Source of the DNA: a virus
Reading direction: 5' to 3' (one strand)
Length of the DNA: 38,032 bases
IMG/VR virus record: IMGVR_UViG_3300018432_000026
Location: 1 to 38,032 of that record
Positions 1-9,124 of the stretch are shown here, piece after piece. Both the position numbers and the translations under genes were made by a program. The notes below the pieces were generated by a model, which searched no databases, was not told the DNA's origin, and saw only the letters and a list, made by a program, of their open reading frames with translations. The first letter of the stretch is position 1, and every line of letters begins with the position of its first letter.

Positions 1-35
1 ACTTCGTGCGTGCGGGCGAGCGTTTCCGCATCTGA
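1..35 (+). CDS. 3' end of an upstream gene (partial)
   Basis: The first bases read as an open frame ending FVRAGERFRI then TGA at 33-35. This would be the last ten residues of a gene that begins before the window. The fragment is too short to identify. It is suggested only because the next gene starts 34 bases later and the genome is otherwise tightly packed. Confidence 0.3.
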   Translation, partial: FVRAGERFRI

Positions 36-69
36 GTGACGCGCCGGCGCGGGCGGTACGATCTCGGGC

Positions 70-537
70 ATGGGGAAGCGCGGACCGTCGAAGACACCGA
101 CGACGCTTCGGCTGCTCCGCGGAGCTCCGGAGTCGTCCGTCAATCCGCGGGAGCCGATCGCGGTCGACGTCCTCCCGGTGTTTCCGGACGGCGAGCCGGA
201 GGATATCCGCGAGGTCTGGGACTACACGGTCGCTCACCTTGACCGGATGGGTATCGCGTCCGCTGCTGACCGCGACTCGCTCGTCTGCTACTGCTGGGCC
301 GTCATCAATCACCGGAACGCGTCGGAAGTCATCGCGAACAGTCCGGTTCTCGTCAAGGGGCTGCACGGCGGTCTGGTGAAGAATCCGGCGCTGCAGGTTC
401 AGCGCGACGCAGCCGTGACGATCCGAGCGTTCGCGCAAGAGTTCGGTCTGACGCCGTCAGCTCGCGCAAGTATCGAGACCGGAGGGGCCGGCGAGGATGG
501 GGCGAACCCGTTCGATCGCAAAACCTACGGCAGCTGA
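70..537 (+). CDS. Terminase small subunit, P27-like
   Basis: A 155-residue protein beginning MGKRGPSKTP, the opening usual for P27-family small terminase subunits. It has a basic N-terminus and a helical middle section, and ends in a region typical of the family. By family knowledge it recognises the packaging start site and delivers phage DNA to the large subunit. Its last 41 bases overlap the start of the large subunit gene in another frame, a common TerS-TerL arrangement. No strong ribosome-binding site is seen before the ATG, so the start rests on the conserved N-terminus. Confidence 0.85.
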   Translation: MGKRGPSKTPTTLRLLRGAPESSVNPREPIAVDVLPVFPDGEPEDIREVWDYTVAHLDRMGIASAADRDSLVCYCWAVINHRNASEVIANSPVLVKGLHGGLVKNPALQVQRDAAVTIRAFAQEFGLTPSARASIETGGAGEDGANPFDRKTYGS

Positions 538-2218
538 GCTCGGTCTCTCCGACGAGGTCTACTGGTATCTGCTCGACCGGGGGATCGGTCTGCCGGAGAT
601 CTGGCAGCGGCCGAAGATTCAGACTCCGGAGCCGTCCGACGTACCGGGCGCCGTCTTCGATCCGGAGCGCGTCGACGTCGTTCTCCGGTCCTACCGGATG
701 CTGCGTCACACACAAGGGCAGTGGGCCGGCCGGCCGCTCGTCCCGGACCGCTGGCAGATCGCATGGGTGCTCGCGCCGGTCTTCGGCTGGGTCCGCTGGG
801 ACGACGAAGCGGAAGGCTACGTCCGGATCATTTCGGATCTGTACGTCGACGTTCCGCGGAAGAACGGCAAGTCGACGATCTCGGGCGGTCTCGCGATCTA
901 TCTCACGTGCGCGGACGGCGAACCTGGCGCTCAGGTGATCGCAGCAGCGACGACGCGCGATCAGGCGTCGTTCGTCTTCGCTCCGGTGAAGCTGCTCGCG
1001 ACGAAGTCGCCGGGTCTGCGTCCGTTCGTCAAGGCGTACGCGCGGCGGATCGTCCACCCTGGCACCGGCAGCTACTTCGGAGTCGTCAGCTCGGCCGCCG
1101 ATGCGCAGCACGGCGCGAACATTCACGGCGCGATCATCGACGAGCTGCACATTCACAAGACGCCGGATCTCGTCGAGACGATCGAGACCGGCCGCGGCTC
1201 TCGCCGGCAGCCGCTGATCGTCATCATCACGACCGCCGACGAAGGCAAGCCGGAGACGATCTACGCTCGCCGGCGGGAGCGCGTCGAGCAGATCGCGCGC
1301 GGCGTCTTGCACGCGCCGCACATCTTCGGCGTCATCTGGGCCGCCGACAAGGACGCGGATCCGTTCGCCGAGAAGACGATCAAGTCGGCGAATCCGGGTT
1401 ACGGCGTCTCTCCGACGCGTAAGTATCTGACCGCGCGCGCTGACGAAGCGCGACAGTCGCCGGCGGAGCTCGCGAACTATCAGCGGCTCCACTTGGGCAT
1501 CCGGACGAAGCAGACGACGAAGTACGTCTCGCTCGAAGAGTGGGATCGGAACGCGTCGATCGTCGACGTCGACGCGCTGACGAAACAGCGCGCATGGGGC
1601 GGTCTCGACTTGGGCAACGTCGCCGATCTGACCGCTCTGTGCTGGATTTTCCCGGACTTCGGGGGCGGATACGACGCTCTCTGGCGGTTCTGGATGCCGG
1701 AGGACGGCGTCGAGAAGCTGTCACGGCGGACCGTCGGCGCCGTCGAGCGGTGGATCAGTACCGGTCTGATCGAAGTCACGCCCGGAGCGACGACCGACTA
1801 TGACTTCGTTCTCGCGAAGATTCACGCCGATAGGCAGCTGTTTGACGTCAAGGAGATCGGTTTCGACCCGTGGAACAGCAATCAGCTGACGAAGACACTC
1901 GATCAGGAGCGCGCTCCGCTCGTGGAGGTCCGCCAGGGCTACCGCACCATGTCGGCGCCCATGAAAGAATGCAAGCGGCTGCTCGCAGCCGGAACGGCAG
2001 AGTCTCCGCTGCTCCGTTCCGGCGGTAACCCGGTGATGCGGTGGATGACGGATAACCTGACGGTGGCGATGGATCCGGCTGGGAACGTGAAGCCGGACAA
2101 GTCGGCCGCAGCAGACAAGATCGACGGGTGGTCAGCCTTGGTGACAGCGATGAGTCGAGCGATGCTCGCTCGCCGGCGCCGTTCCGCGTACGCGTCCGAC
2201 GAAGCCAAGGAGGCCTAG
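497..2218 (+). CDS. Terminase large subunit (packaging ATPase and nuclease)
   Basis: A 573-residue HK97-type large terminase. Walker A is VPRKNGKST near residues 118-126. Walker B with the catalytic glutamate is AIIDELH near 212-218. The C-terminal half carries the RNase H-like nuclease acidic positions: GLDLGN near 369-374, FDPWN near 455-459, and an Asp in ADKIDGW near 540. It pumps DNA into the prohead and cuts the concatemer. The length is normal. The gene overlaps the small subunit gene upstream and ends directly before the portal start. Confidence 0.95.
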   Translation: MGRTRSIAKPTAAELGLSDEVYWYLLDRGIGLPEIWQRPKIQTPEPSDVPGAVFDPERVDVVLRSYRMLRHTQGQWAGRPLVPDRWQIAWVLAPVFGWVRWDDEAEGYVRIISDLYVDVPRKNGKSTISGGLAIYLTCADGEPGAQVIAAATTRDQASFVFAPVKLLATKSPGLRPFVKAYARRIVHPGTGSYFGVVSSAADAQHGANIHGAIIDELHIHKTPDLVETIETGRGSRRQPLIVIITTADEGKPETIYARRRERVEQIARGVLHAPHIFGVIWAADKDADPFAEKTIKSANPGYGVSPTRKYLTARADEARQSPAELANYQRLHLGIRTKQTTKYVSLEEWDRNASIVDVDALTKQRAWGGLDLGNVADLTALCWIFPDFGGGYDALWRFWMPEDGVEKLSRRTVGAVERWISTGLIEVTPGATTDYDFVLAKIHADRQLFDVKEIGFDPWNSNQLTKTLDQERAPLVEVRQGYRTMSAPMKECKRLLAAGTAESPLLRSGGNPVMRWMTDNLTVAMDPAGNVKPDKSAAADKIDGWSALVTAMSRAMLARRRRSAYASDEAKEA

Positions 2219-4324
2219 ATGCCGTTCCGCGAATGGTGGCGGCGAGCTGTCAGCGGACAGCCGACCGAGACGCAGAAATCGGTCGGTTCGCTTGTTCCGT
2301 CGCTCGGCGTCGTCTGGCCGGCGCCGCACGGCAACGGATGGGTCGATCTGCCGGTCGAGAATCCGGCTACGGGCGGCTGGACGACCGCATGGTCCGGTCA
2401 AGTGCCGGTTCTCGATCCGCCGCAGTCGTTGGAGTCGTTCGGACTCGGCGCGATCGACCCGCAGCAGATCTGGAAGTCGCAGCCGGCGGTCCGGAAGGTC
2501 GTCGATTTCATCGCGCGAGCTGTCGCGAGCACGCCGCTGAAGGCGTACAACCGGGTCTCGGACGACGTCCGGCGGCTCGAAGGCAACTCTCCGCTCGGTC
2601 AGCTGCTCCGCGAGCCGGCGCCGTACGTGACTCCGTTCCGGCTCTGGCACGCGACGATCTGCGACTGGCTGCTCTATGACCGGTGGGCGATCATGGTCGT
2701 CGACTCCGACTCTGCCGGCGGCTTCGATCTCGTCCGGATCCCAGCTCGCCGGCTCCGGTTCCGCTCGGACGGTCTCGGCCGCGTCACGAAGATCGGCGTC
2801 TACATCGGCGACCAGAACGGAACGCGCGAGCCGTACCGGTGGGACGATCCGGACGGCTACATCTTCGATTACGGCTACACGCCGCTCGGCGCCGGCGGTC
2901 TCACTCCGATGCAAACCCTGTCGGAGACGCTAGCGGAGCGCGCCGAAGCTCTGCGGTGGCGCCGGCAGACGTGGGCGAACGGCGCGCGGCTGTCCGGGTG
3001 GATCGAGCGGCCGCTCGAAGCGAACGAGCTCGAAGGCTGGGACGACGACGCGGAGCGCCGTTTCATGGCTGACTTCGAGAGCCGCTACCGCGGAGACGGT
3101 CCGGACGCCGGCGGCGCGCCGCTGCTGAAGGACGGTATGAAGTTCCACGAGGCGCGCGGATTCTCAGCGTCGGATATGTCAGACGTCGAGCAGCGGAAGC
3201 TGTCCGATATCGAAGTCACGTCCGCGTATCACATCGCGCCGGAGCTCGTCGGCGCCCGCGAAGGCAACTACAGCAACGTCCGCGAGTACCGCTCGCAGCT
3301 GTACCGCGACGCGCTCGGAGGCTATTTCTCGCCGATCAAGCAAGCGGTCAACCTGATGCTCGTTCCGCGGCTCGCCGGCCGGAAGCGGCTCTATGTCGAC
3401 TTCGATCTCGACTCGAAGCTCCGCGGCAGCTTCGAAGAGCGCGCCGCTCTGACGTCGACCGCTGTCGGCGCTCCGTGGCTGACGCGGAACGAAGCGCGCG
3501 CCGACGAGAACCGGCCGCCGATCGACGGCGGCGACGAGATCGTCACACCGCTGAACGTTCTCGTCGGAGAGCAGCCGTCGCCGCAGACTCCGACCGGTGA
3601 CGGCGGAGACGACAACGTCGAGCCGGCGGAAGAGCCGGAGCCGCCGAAGGCGCGGCTGCAGCTGAAGGCGACGACGATTCCGGACGGTACGCGCGACCGG
3701 CTGCTCGTCGACTTCACAGCGGAGCTCGACCGGTTCGTCGACCGTCAGCGCCGCTCGATCATCAGCGCGTTCGGCGGCAAGGCGGCGCTGCAGGACGCGT
3801 GGAACAGCGACCGGTGGAACGGCGAGCTCGCGGCGACGCTCGTCCGACATCTGGGCCGGCTCGCGGAGCTCCGCGCGTGGACTGTCGGTCAGAAACTCGA
3901 CGTCGAGCCGGATCTCGCGGCGCTCGCGCTGATCGTCAGCAAGCGCGCTGACGGGATCTCTGTCGCGTGGAACCGGAAGACGTACGACCGTCTCGCAGCT
4001 GTCGCCGGCTTGGACGACTGGAAGACAGCGTTCGCGACGGAGTTCGAAGGCGCGCGGATCCGCTCTCAGGGTCTCGCGGTCAGCAGCTCGACGGAAGTGT
4101 CGTCGCTGGCTGCGATGAAGGCGACGGAGCTCGCCGGTCCGGCGCTGAAACGGTGGGTGGTCCGGTCGAAGTCGCCGCGTCCGTCGCACGCGAGCATGGC
4201 CGGCGAAGTCGTCCCGGTCGGCGAGAGCTTCAGCAACGGCGGCCGGTGGCCCGGTGACAGTACGCTTCCGACAGCGGAGCGCGCGCGGTGCACGTGCGAT
4301 ATCGAGATCGAACGAGAGGGATAG
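2219..4324 (+). CDS. Portal protein fused to a MuF-like C-terminal region
   Basis: A 701-residue protein, clearly longer than a usual 400-500-residue portal. Residues about 50-440 look like an HK97/SPP1-type portal: a conserved hydrophobic and aromatic core, followed by NYSNVREYRSQLYRDAL, a segment typical of portals. After a proline- and glutamate-rich linker (about 450-480), the last 220 residues resemble the MuF/SPP1 gp7 head morphogenesis family, ending WVVRSKSPRPSHASMAGE...VGESFSNGG...CTCDIEI. The portal part forms the DNA entry ring; the MuF-like part probably sits on it inside the head. The normally separate downstream MuF gene is absent, which supports a true fusion. Confidence 0.9.
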   Translation: MPFREWWRRAVSGQPTETQKSVGSLVPSLGVVWPAPHGNGWVDLPVENPATGGWTTAWSGQVPVLDPPQSLESFGLGAIDPQQIWKSQPAVRKVVDFIARAVASTPLKAYNRVSDDVRRLEGNSPLGQLLREPAPYVTPFRLWHATICDWLLYDRWAIMVVDSDSAGGFDLVRIPARRLRFRSDGLGRVTKIGVYIGDQNGTREPYRWDDPDGYIFDYGYTPLGAGGLTPMQTLSETLAERAEALRWRRQTWANGARLSGWIERPLEANELEGWDDDAERRFMADFESRYRGDGPDAGGAPLLKDGMKFHEARGFSASDMSDVEQRKLSDIEVTSAYHIAPELVGAREGNYSNVREYRSQLYRDALGGYFSPIKQAVNLMLVPRLAGRKRLYVDFDLDSKLRGSFEERAALTSTAVGAPWLTRNEARADENRPPIDGGDEIVTPLNVLVGEQPSPQTPTGDGGDDNVEPAEEPEPPKARLQLKATTIPDGTRDRLLVDFTAELDRFVDRQRRSIISAFGGKAALQDAWNSDRWNGELAATLVRHLGRLAELRAWTVGQKLDVEPDLAALALIVSKRADGISVAWNRKTYDRLAAVAGLDDWKTAFATEFEGARIRSQGLAVSSSTEVSSLAAMKATELAGPALKRWVVRSKSPRPSHASMAGEVVPVGESFSNGGRWPGDSTLPTAERARCTCDIEIEREG

Positions 4325-4327
4325 GTC

Positions 4328-5137
4328 ATGGTGCTGATCCGCGACTACGGCGTGAAGATCAAGGCGGCCGGCAAGGACGACGGTCTCGACGACGGACAGT
4401 TCGAAGCGATCGTCTCCGTCTTCGGCAACGTCGACAGCTACGGCGACCGGGTCATGCCCGGAGCGTTCGCTGACGACGTCGCCGCGTGGAAGTCGGGCGA
4501 GCCGCTGCCGATCATCTGGTCGCACAAGTGGGAAGATCCGTTCGCGCATATCGGCTTCGCGCTCGACGTTAAGGAGACCGACGCCGGTCTGTACGTCAAG
4601 GGTCAGAACGACCTGGACTCGCCGTTCGCCGTGCAGGTGCAGCGGCTGCTGAAGTCGCGCCGCGTCAAGCAGTTCTCGTTCGCGTACGACGTGCTCGACG
4701 GCGGCATGGTCGACGAAGAGATCGAAGCGGACGGCGAGAAGATCCAGCGGTCCGTCTATGAGCTGCGGAAGCTGAAGACGCACGAGGTTGGTCCGTGTCT
4801 GCTCGGCGTCAATCAAGAGACGGAGCTGATCTCGGCGAAGGCGGCGAATCTCGCGATGAACGTCGTCGCCGGCCGCCGGCTGACGCAGCCAAGTCTTCGC
4901 TCGCTGAAGGCTGCCGTCGACGCGCTCCGCGAAGTGATCGTCTTGCAGTCCGCAGCAGATCCGCCGGCGCTAGAGACACCGCCGGCCGAGACCGGCTACC
5001 CTGTAGCCGTACCGGACGAGCAGAGCCAGACCGGTGAGCCGCCAGTCGAGGAAGATCCCAGCGGGGACAACTCAGACGACAAGGCCGCTCCCGTGATCGC
5101 GCGACGACGACTCGCCGTAGAAACCATGTTCCTCTGA
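4328..5137 (+). CDS. HK97-type prohead protease
   Basis: A 269-residue S78-family protease. The expected motifs are FGNVDSYGDRVMPGAF (residues 32-47), the catalytic His in WSHKWEDP (H66), and the nucleophile Ser in KQFSFAYDV (S117). It cleaves the scaffold part of the capsid protein during head maturation. The last 90 residues are a low-complexity acidic and proline-rich tail. It sits between portal and capsid genes in the standard order. A GTG three bases downstream is an alternative start. Confidence 0.9.
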   Translation: MVLIRDYGVKIKAAGKDDGLDDGQFEAIVSVFGNVDSYGDRVMPGAFADDVAAWKSGEPLPIIWSHKWEDPFAHIGFALDVKETDAGLYVKGQNDLDSPFAVQVQRLLKSRRVKQFSFAYDVLDGGMVDEEIEADGEKIQRSVYELRKLKTHEVGPCLLGVNQETELISAKAANLAMNVVAGRRLTQPSLRSLKAAVDALREVIVLQSAADPPALETPPAETGYPVAVPDEQSQTGEPPVEEDPSGDNSDDKAAPVIARRRLAVETMFL

Positions 5138-5151
5138 TCCGGGAGATCACA

Positions 5152-6447
5152 ATGCCTCAGCCACAGAACAGCTACCGCGTCGAGGCGGAGCAGCGGCGCG
5201 CGAACATTCTCAGCGTCGCGGAGCTCGCGAAGACGGAGAACCGCGACCTGACGGATGCGGAGTACCAGCAGATTCTCGACTGGAAGACGGACTTCGACGA
5301 GAAGGACGCGAAGGCGTCGCAGATCGAGAAGGCGAAGTCGGCGCTCGAAGAGCTCGCGAATCCGGACGCACTGAAGGCGCGCCGCGGTCTCGATCCGGAC
5401 GACTTCCAGATCGACCATGACGAGCTCGCCTACGGCAAGAACTTCGTCAACGGCGCCGCGTTCAAGTCGTTTCGGAAGGCGCACCCTCACGGGGTGACGA
5501 ACAGCTCCGGCGGCGCTCAGCCGATCTCGATCGACTCGACGCACGTCGGCGCGATGGACGGTCTGTTCTCGAAGGCGACGATCGGCTTGGAGACCGGCGG
5601 CTCGCCGGCGACCACCTTCCAGAACCCGCAGCGGCTCGCGACGATCGACTACCTCGGTCCAGAAGACACCGGGATCCTCGATCTGATCTCGCGTGCTCAG
5701 ATGAGCACGAACCTGATCGAGTACCTGCAGATCATCGGCGTCACCGAGGGCGCGGCGATCGTCGTCCCTGGCGCGCTGAAGCCGCTGTCGGACTTCGAGA
5801 CCGATATCGCGGACGCTCGCGCGTACACCTACGCGGACGGCTTCGCGGTGACGAATCAGTCGCTCGCTGACGAGCCGTTCCTGGCGTCCTACCTGCAGGC
5901 GCGGCTGCCGCGTCATCTGCGGAACGAACTGCAGCGCGTGCTGCTCGCCGGCTCCGGTACCGGCGGGGAGCCGGCCGGCATCTTGAACACGACCGGAACG
6001 CAGTCGCAGGCGTGGGTGCCGACGAGCGGCAACCCGGCAACCGATCTGCTCGAAACGATCAGCTACGCGTTCGAGAAGGTCGACAACGTCGACGGCGACA
6101 ATCAGGGTCTCGCGCTGTCGTCTACGGACTGGTGGCGGATCATGCGGCTGAAGGACGAGCAGGGCCGCTACTACTCGCAGGGTCCGTGGTCGACCGGACC
6201 GGGCACCGTGTGGGGTGTGCCGATGCGGAAGGTCAAGCGGCTCGCCGCCGGCACCGCGCTCGCCGGCGAGTTCTCGACGATCACGCTGCTCGACCGCGAA
6301 GGCGTCTCCGTCGCCGCGTTCAACCAGCACGAGGACTACGCGCGGCGCAACCTGACCTATGTCCGCGGCGAGCTCCGCGCCGGACTCGCGATCTTCGAGC
6401 CGACGAAGCTCATCGAGATCTCGCTGACCGTCGTCCCGTTCGCCTGA
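5152..6447 (+). CDS. Major capsid protein, HK97 fold
   Basis: A 431-residue capsid protein preceded by a GGGAG ribosome-binding site. The first ~110 residues are charged and helical (LTDAEYQQILDWKTDFDEKD), as expected for a scaffold delta domain removed by the protease. The rest matches the HK97 capsid pattern, including ELQRVLLAGSGTGGEPAGIL (about 261-280) and the C-terminal VYG-to-strand region. It forms the capsid shell. The cleavage point is inferred to lie near residue 105-115 and is not marked by a motif I can name. Confidence 0.92.
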   Translation: MPQPQNSYRVEAEQRRANILSVAELAKTENRDLTDAEYQQILDWKTDFDEKDAKASQIEKAKSALEELANPDALKARRGLDPDDFQIDHDELAYGKNFVNGAAFKSFRKAHPHGVTNSSGGAQPISIDSTHVGAMDGLFSKATIGLETGGSPATTFQNPQRLATIDYLGPEDTGILDLISRAQMSTNLIEYLQIIGVTEGAAIVVPGALKPLSDFETDIADARAYTYADGFAVTNQSLADEPFLASYLQARLPRHLRNELQRVLLAGSGTGGEPAGILNTTGTQSQAWVPTSGNPATDLLETISYAFEKVDNVDGDNQGLALSSTDWWRIMRLKDEQGRYYSQGPWSTGPGTVWGVPMRKVKRLAAGTALAGEFSTITLLDREGVSVAAFNQHEDYARRNLTYVRGELRAGLAIFEPTKLIEISLTVVPFA

Positions 6448-6482
6448 TCGGCGCGACCAGAACCGACTTGAAGGAGAACAGC

Positions 6483-6842
6483 ATGGTCAACGTCAACCCG
6501 CCGGAAGCGCCCGACATGGTCGTGATCGACGGAATCAAGGTCCGGCCGGAGGACGAGAAGCGCGTCCGTGCTCGCTTGGAGCGCCGGCAGGCTGTCGCGT
6601 CCGGCGCTCAGTCGCCGGTTCCGATCGGCGTCTCGCCTCCCGGCACGGAGAACCGCCGGCGGACCGACTCCGAGCTGTACGACGGCGAGCCGTTCGATCC
6701 GGCCGAGACCGTTCTCGGCCGCGAGGCTGCTCCCGGTGGTCTGCCGGAGACCGATCCGGCCGCTGTCGCCGACTCCGGGGACGAGAAGCCGAAGCGGTCC
6801 GCTCGGAAGACGGCCGCGGCGGGGGATGACGCCGGCAAGTGA
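6483..6842 (+). CDS. Small acidic/basic protein after the capsid gene, unknown
   Basis: A 119-residue protein preceded by AAGGAG six bases before the ATG. The first 45 residues are ordered and charged (MVVIDGIKVRPEDEKRVRARLERRQA). The remainder is proline-, glutamate- and lysine-rich and likely disordered. Proteins of this sort often lie between capsid and head-tail adaptor genes in actinophages. A virion or assembly role is inferred from position alone. Its stop overlaps the next start (GTGA). Confidence 0.75.
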   Translation: MVNVNPPEAPDMVVIDGIKVRPEDEKRVRARLERRQAVASGAQSPVPIGVSPPGTENRRRTDSELYDGEPFDPAETVLGREAAPGGLPETDPAAVADSGDEKPKRSARKTAAAGDDAGK

Positions 6843-7369
6843 CCGGCTACCCGTTGCTCGTCAGCCCTGGCGTCGTCCGGTCTCTACCGGGCGGCGCCAG
6901 GCTGCACGACGACACGCGTCTACTCGAAGCGATCGAGGCTGCGTCGAGTGACTTCCGACGCGAGACGCGGCAGTACATCAGCCGCGTCGTCAACGACGTC
7001 GTCACGCTCGATCCGGAAGGCCGGCGCGTCATTCTGCTGCCGGAGCTGCCGGTGATCTCCGTCTCGGCGCTGACCGTCGACGGAATCACCGTGGTCGGTC
7101 TCGACGGTCTCTGGTCCGAGACCGGCATCATCCGCTCGTCGACCGCATTTCCGCGCGAGTTCCGCTCCGTGAGCGTGACGTATACGCACGGCTTCGACCC
7201 GGTACCGCGTGATATCCAGCTCGCAGTCGCTCGCGCCGCGATCGCGCGCAGCACGCAGCCGGCCGGCGTCCGGAACGCGACCGTAGGACCGTTCACGGTC
7301 GGCTACGGCGGCGCCGGCGTCTCCGAAGAGTGGAACCGGATCACCCGCGCGTACAAGAGGCACAAGTGA
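6839..7369 (+). CDS. Head-to-tail adaptor
   Basis: A 176-residue protein starting at a GTG inside the previous stop codon. The pattern fits gp6/gp15-type head-tail adaptors: an N-terminal helical segment (LLEAIEAASSDFRRETRQYI), then a beta-rich middle, then VTYTHGFDPVPRDIQLAVARA, a very typical adaptor segment. These proteins form the ring below the portal. Position directly after the capsid block and before the stopper agrees. Confidence 0.82.
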   Translation: MTGYPLLVSPGVVRSLPGGARLHDDTRLLEAIEAASSDFRRETRQYISRVVNDVVTLDPEGRRVILLPELPVISVSALTVDGITVVGLDGLWSETGIIRSSTAFPREFRSVSVTYTHGFDPVPRDIQLAVARAAIARSTQPAGVRNATVGPFTVGYGGAGVSEEWNRITRAYKRHK

Positions 7370-7695
7370 GCGTCCTGCCGGCCGAATGGCTGACCGATGT
7401 GGTCGTGCTCCGCGGTGGCGGCCGCGATCCTCGAGGAAACCCGCGGCCGGAGCAGCGGCTCGACGTCGAAGGCGTCGCCGTGGGCTGGCGGTCGACAGCT
7501 GATCCGGTCGACCGCGACGACGTCACGTCCGATTTCGCGGTTCTGTACGACGAGACCGGCGAGATCGAATGGCTGAGCACGGACCGCGTCGAGATCCCTC
7601 AGGACAACAGGGGTCCGCGCGGCGTCTGGCAAGTCGATGGTCAGCCGAAAGCGTGGCCGGTCGGCTGGGAAGTTCCGCTCAGGCGGGCAACGTGA
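7366..7695 (+). CDS. Head-to-tail stopper
   Basis: A 109-residue protein starting at GTG and overlapping the previous gene by four bases. It is small and beta-rich. Length and order fit the head closure (stopper) family, which holds DNA in the filled head and connects to the tail. The family call rests mainly on position between adaptor and tail terminator. Confidence 0.68.
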   Translation: MSVLPAEWLTDVVVLRGGGRDPRGNPRPEQRLDVEGVAVGWRSTADPVDRDDVTSDFAVLYDETGEIEWLSTDRVEIPQDNRGPRGVWQVDGQPKAWPVGWEVPLRRAT

Positions 7696-7970
7696 GCAGC
7701 TACGTACCGGATCCGGCCGGTCTCCGCGAGCTCGGCCGCTCTCTAGAGCTGCAGGCGGCCGTTCTGGCGGCCGCAGAGCGCGGACGGACAGCAGCGGCCG
7801 CGATGGATCCGCGCGGACGCTACAGCGTCCGGCCAGCGCCCGTCACGGCCGGCTACCGGGACGAGACCCGCGCCGGCGCCGTGCTCGAAGACACCGGCTC
7901 GGACGCGCTCGGCCGCGAGCGGAAGAATCAGACGCTGCAGCGCGTCGTTCCGATCATCGAAGAGGGCTGA
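7692..7970 (+). CDS. Neck or tail-completion protein, HK97 gp10-like position
   Basis: A 92-residue protein starting at GTG in the previous stop. The N-terminal half is alanine-rich and helical (LRELGRSLELQAAVLAAAERGRTAAAAM); the second half is charged. In HK97-type gene order the slot between stopper and tail terminator holds a small neck protein that helps join the tail. I do not recognise a specific motif, so the function is inferred from place. Confidence 0.6.
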   Translation: MSSYVPDPAGLRELGRSLELQAAVLAAAERGRTAAAAMDPRGRYSVRPAPVTAGYRDETRAGAVLEDTGSDALGRERKNQTLQRVVPIIEEG

Positions 7971-7973
7971 CCG

Positions 7974-8357
7974 GTGGGCTATGAGTACCCGGACGCTCGC
8001 GAAGCCGTGTGGCGGCTCGCTGAGCAGCCGATCGACGGCGAAACCGTCGAGCGGTATCTCCGGCTCGAACCGGACTTCCCACTGCCGACCGTCGCGATTC
8101 ACGGCTTCCCCGGCACGGAGGGATTCCTGTCGCGCGTCGACCGGATCGGCGTCGACTTCTACGCGGAAGGCGAGCGCGCGCTGCAGCTCGCGGCCGCGTT
8201 CAAAGAGCTGATCGTCGGAACGAACATTCTCGTCGAAGACGTCGGACTGCTCGACGCGATCGACGTCGAAACGGCGCCGGCTGACGTGCCGTATCCTTCG
8301 GACAGGATCAACCTGGCGTCAGCCGTCTACCGGGTGACAACCCGGCCGAAACTGTAG
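7974..8357 (+). CDS. Tail terminator
   Basis: A 127-residue protein with a GTG start three bases after the previous stop. The beta-alpha-beta pattern (TVAIHGFPGTEGFLSRVDRIGVDFYAEGERALQLAAAFKELI) matches tail terminator proteins, which cap the growing tail tube and set where it joins the head. It lies directly before the major tail protein gene, the standard place. Confidence 0.78.
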   Translation: MGYEYPDAREAVWRLAEQPIDGETVERYLRLEPDFPLPTVAIHGFPGTEGFLSRVDRIGVDFYAEGERALQLAAAFKELIVGTNILVEDVGLLDAIDVETAPADVPYPSDRINLASAVYRVTTRPKL

Positions 8358-8380
8358 AGACCAGAGAAGGGGTCTAGATC

Positions 8381-9043
8381 ATGGTGGCATTTTCAGATCT
8401 GAAGGCGACGGCTGACAACCCGAACCTCGTCCGGAAGATCTTGGAGGCGGTCGCGTTTCTCGCGCCAGAGACTGCCGCCGAGATCGAGTCGATCACCGAC
8501 ACGAGCTCGGTCCTGACGGCGCTGCCGGCGGAGTACGTTCCGCTCGGCCTCGTCATCCCGGACGGCTACACGTTCGGCGGCGACACCAACACCGAAGCCG
8601 TCGAAGCGCTCGGCTACTCGGCGCCGGTCCGCGAGGACATCACGTCGCAGACGCGGACCGTCGCGACGACTCTCTTGGAGTCGTTCAAGCGGAACGTCTT
8701 GGAGCTTGTCTACGGTCTCGACTTGTCCGCGGTCGAGCAGGCGGTCAGCGGCGAGATCGTCTTCGATCATCCGGCGCGGCCGCTGCAGAAGTTCTACCGG
8801 CTGATCGTCATCGGCCGCGACGGCTCCGGCGCTCAGGAATGGTTCCGCGGCAAGTTCTTCCCGCGCGTCTCGCTGACCACGTTCCCGGAAGAGATCTGGT
8901 CGGCGGCGAACCCGATTCAGTACCCGATCACCCTCTCGACGTACGTCGACGACACGATCGGAACCGGCGAGCGCGACTTCATCGCCGGTCTCGGCGCGAA
9001 GGCTGCCGCGACCGCGATGGGCTTCGATCAGGCGACCCCGTAG
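8381..9043 (+). CDS. Major tail protein
   Basis: A 220-residue protein in the position of the tail tube subunit, after the terminator and before the chaperones. It is beta-rich with FYRLIVIGRDGSGAQEWFRGKFFPRVSL (about 149-176), a pattern common to tube proteins. A ribosome-binding site (GAAGGGG) precedes the ATG. The gene is followed by a hairpin terminator, which suits a product needed in high amount. Confidence 0.85.
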   Translation: MVAFSDLKATADNPNLVRKILEAVAFLAPETAAEIESITDTSSVLTALPAEYVPLGLVIPDGYTFGGDTNTEAVEALGYSAPVREDITSQTRTVATTLLESFKRNVLELVYGLDLSAVEQAVSGEIVFDHPARPLQKFYRLIVIGRDGSGAQEWFRGKFFPRVSLTTFPEEIWSAANPIQYPITLSTYVDDTIGTGERDFIAGLGAKAAATAMGFDQATP

Positions 9044-9056
9044 TCGTCTCTCAGAC

Positions 9057-9094
9057 AAGCGGGGCGCGGCTCGCCGGGTGTCCGCGTCCCGCTT
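9057..9094 (+). terminator. Hairpin terminator after the major tail gene
   Basis: Arms AAGCGGGGCGCGG (9057-9069) and CCGCGTCCCGCTT (9082-9094) pair over 13 bp with one G-T pair and a 12-base loop. There is no U-tract, as is common in high-GC phages. It probably lowers read-through into the chaperone and tape measure genes. Confidence 0.65.
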
Positions 9095-9124
9095 GGCTCT
9101 CACCCGGCAACCGAAGGAGCAGAC

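Noticed and set aside
3179-4816. A 545-residue open frame on the minus strand opposite portal and protease genes
   Set aside because: It is a shadow caused by high GC and codon bias. Its translation is Arg/Asp/Val-rich without any domain, and it opposes two well-recognised genes.
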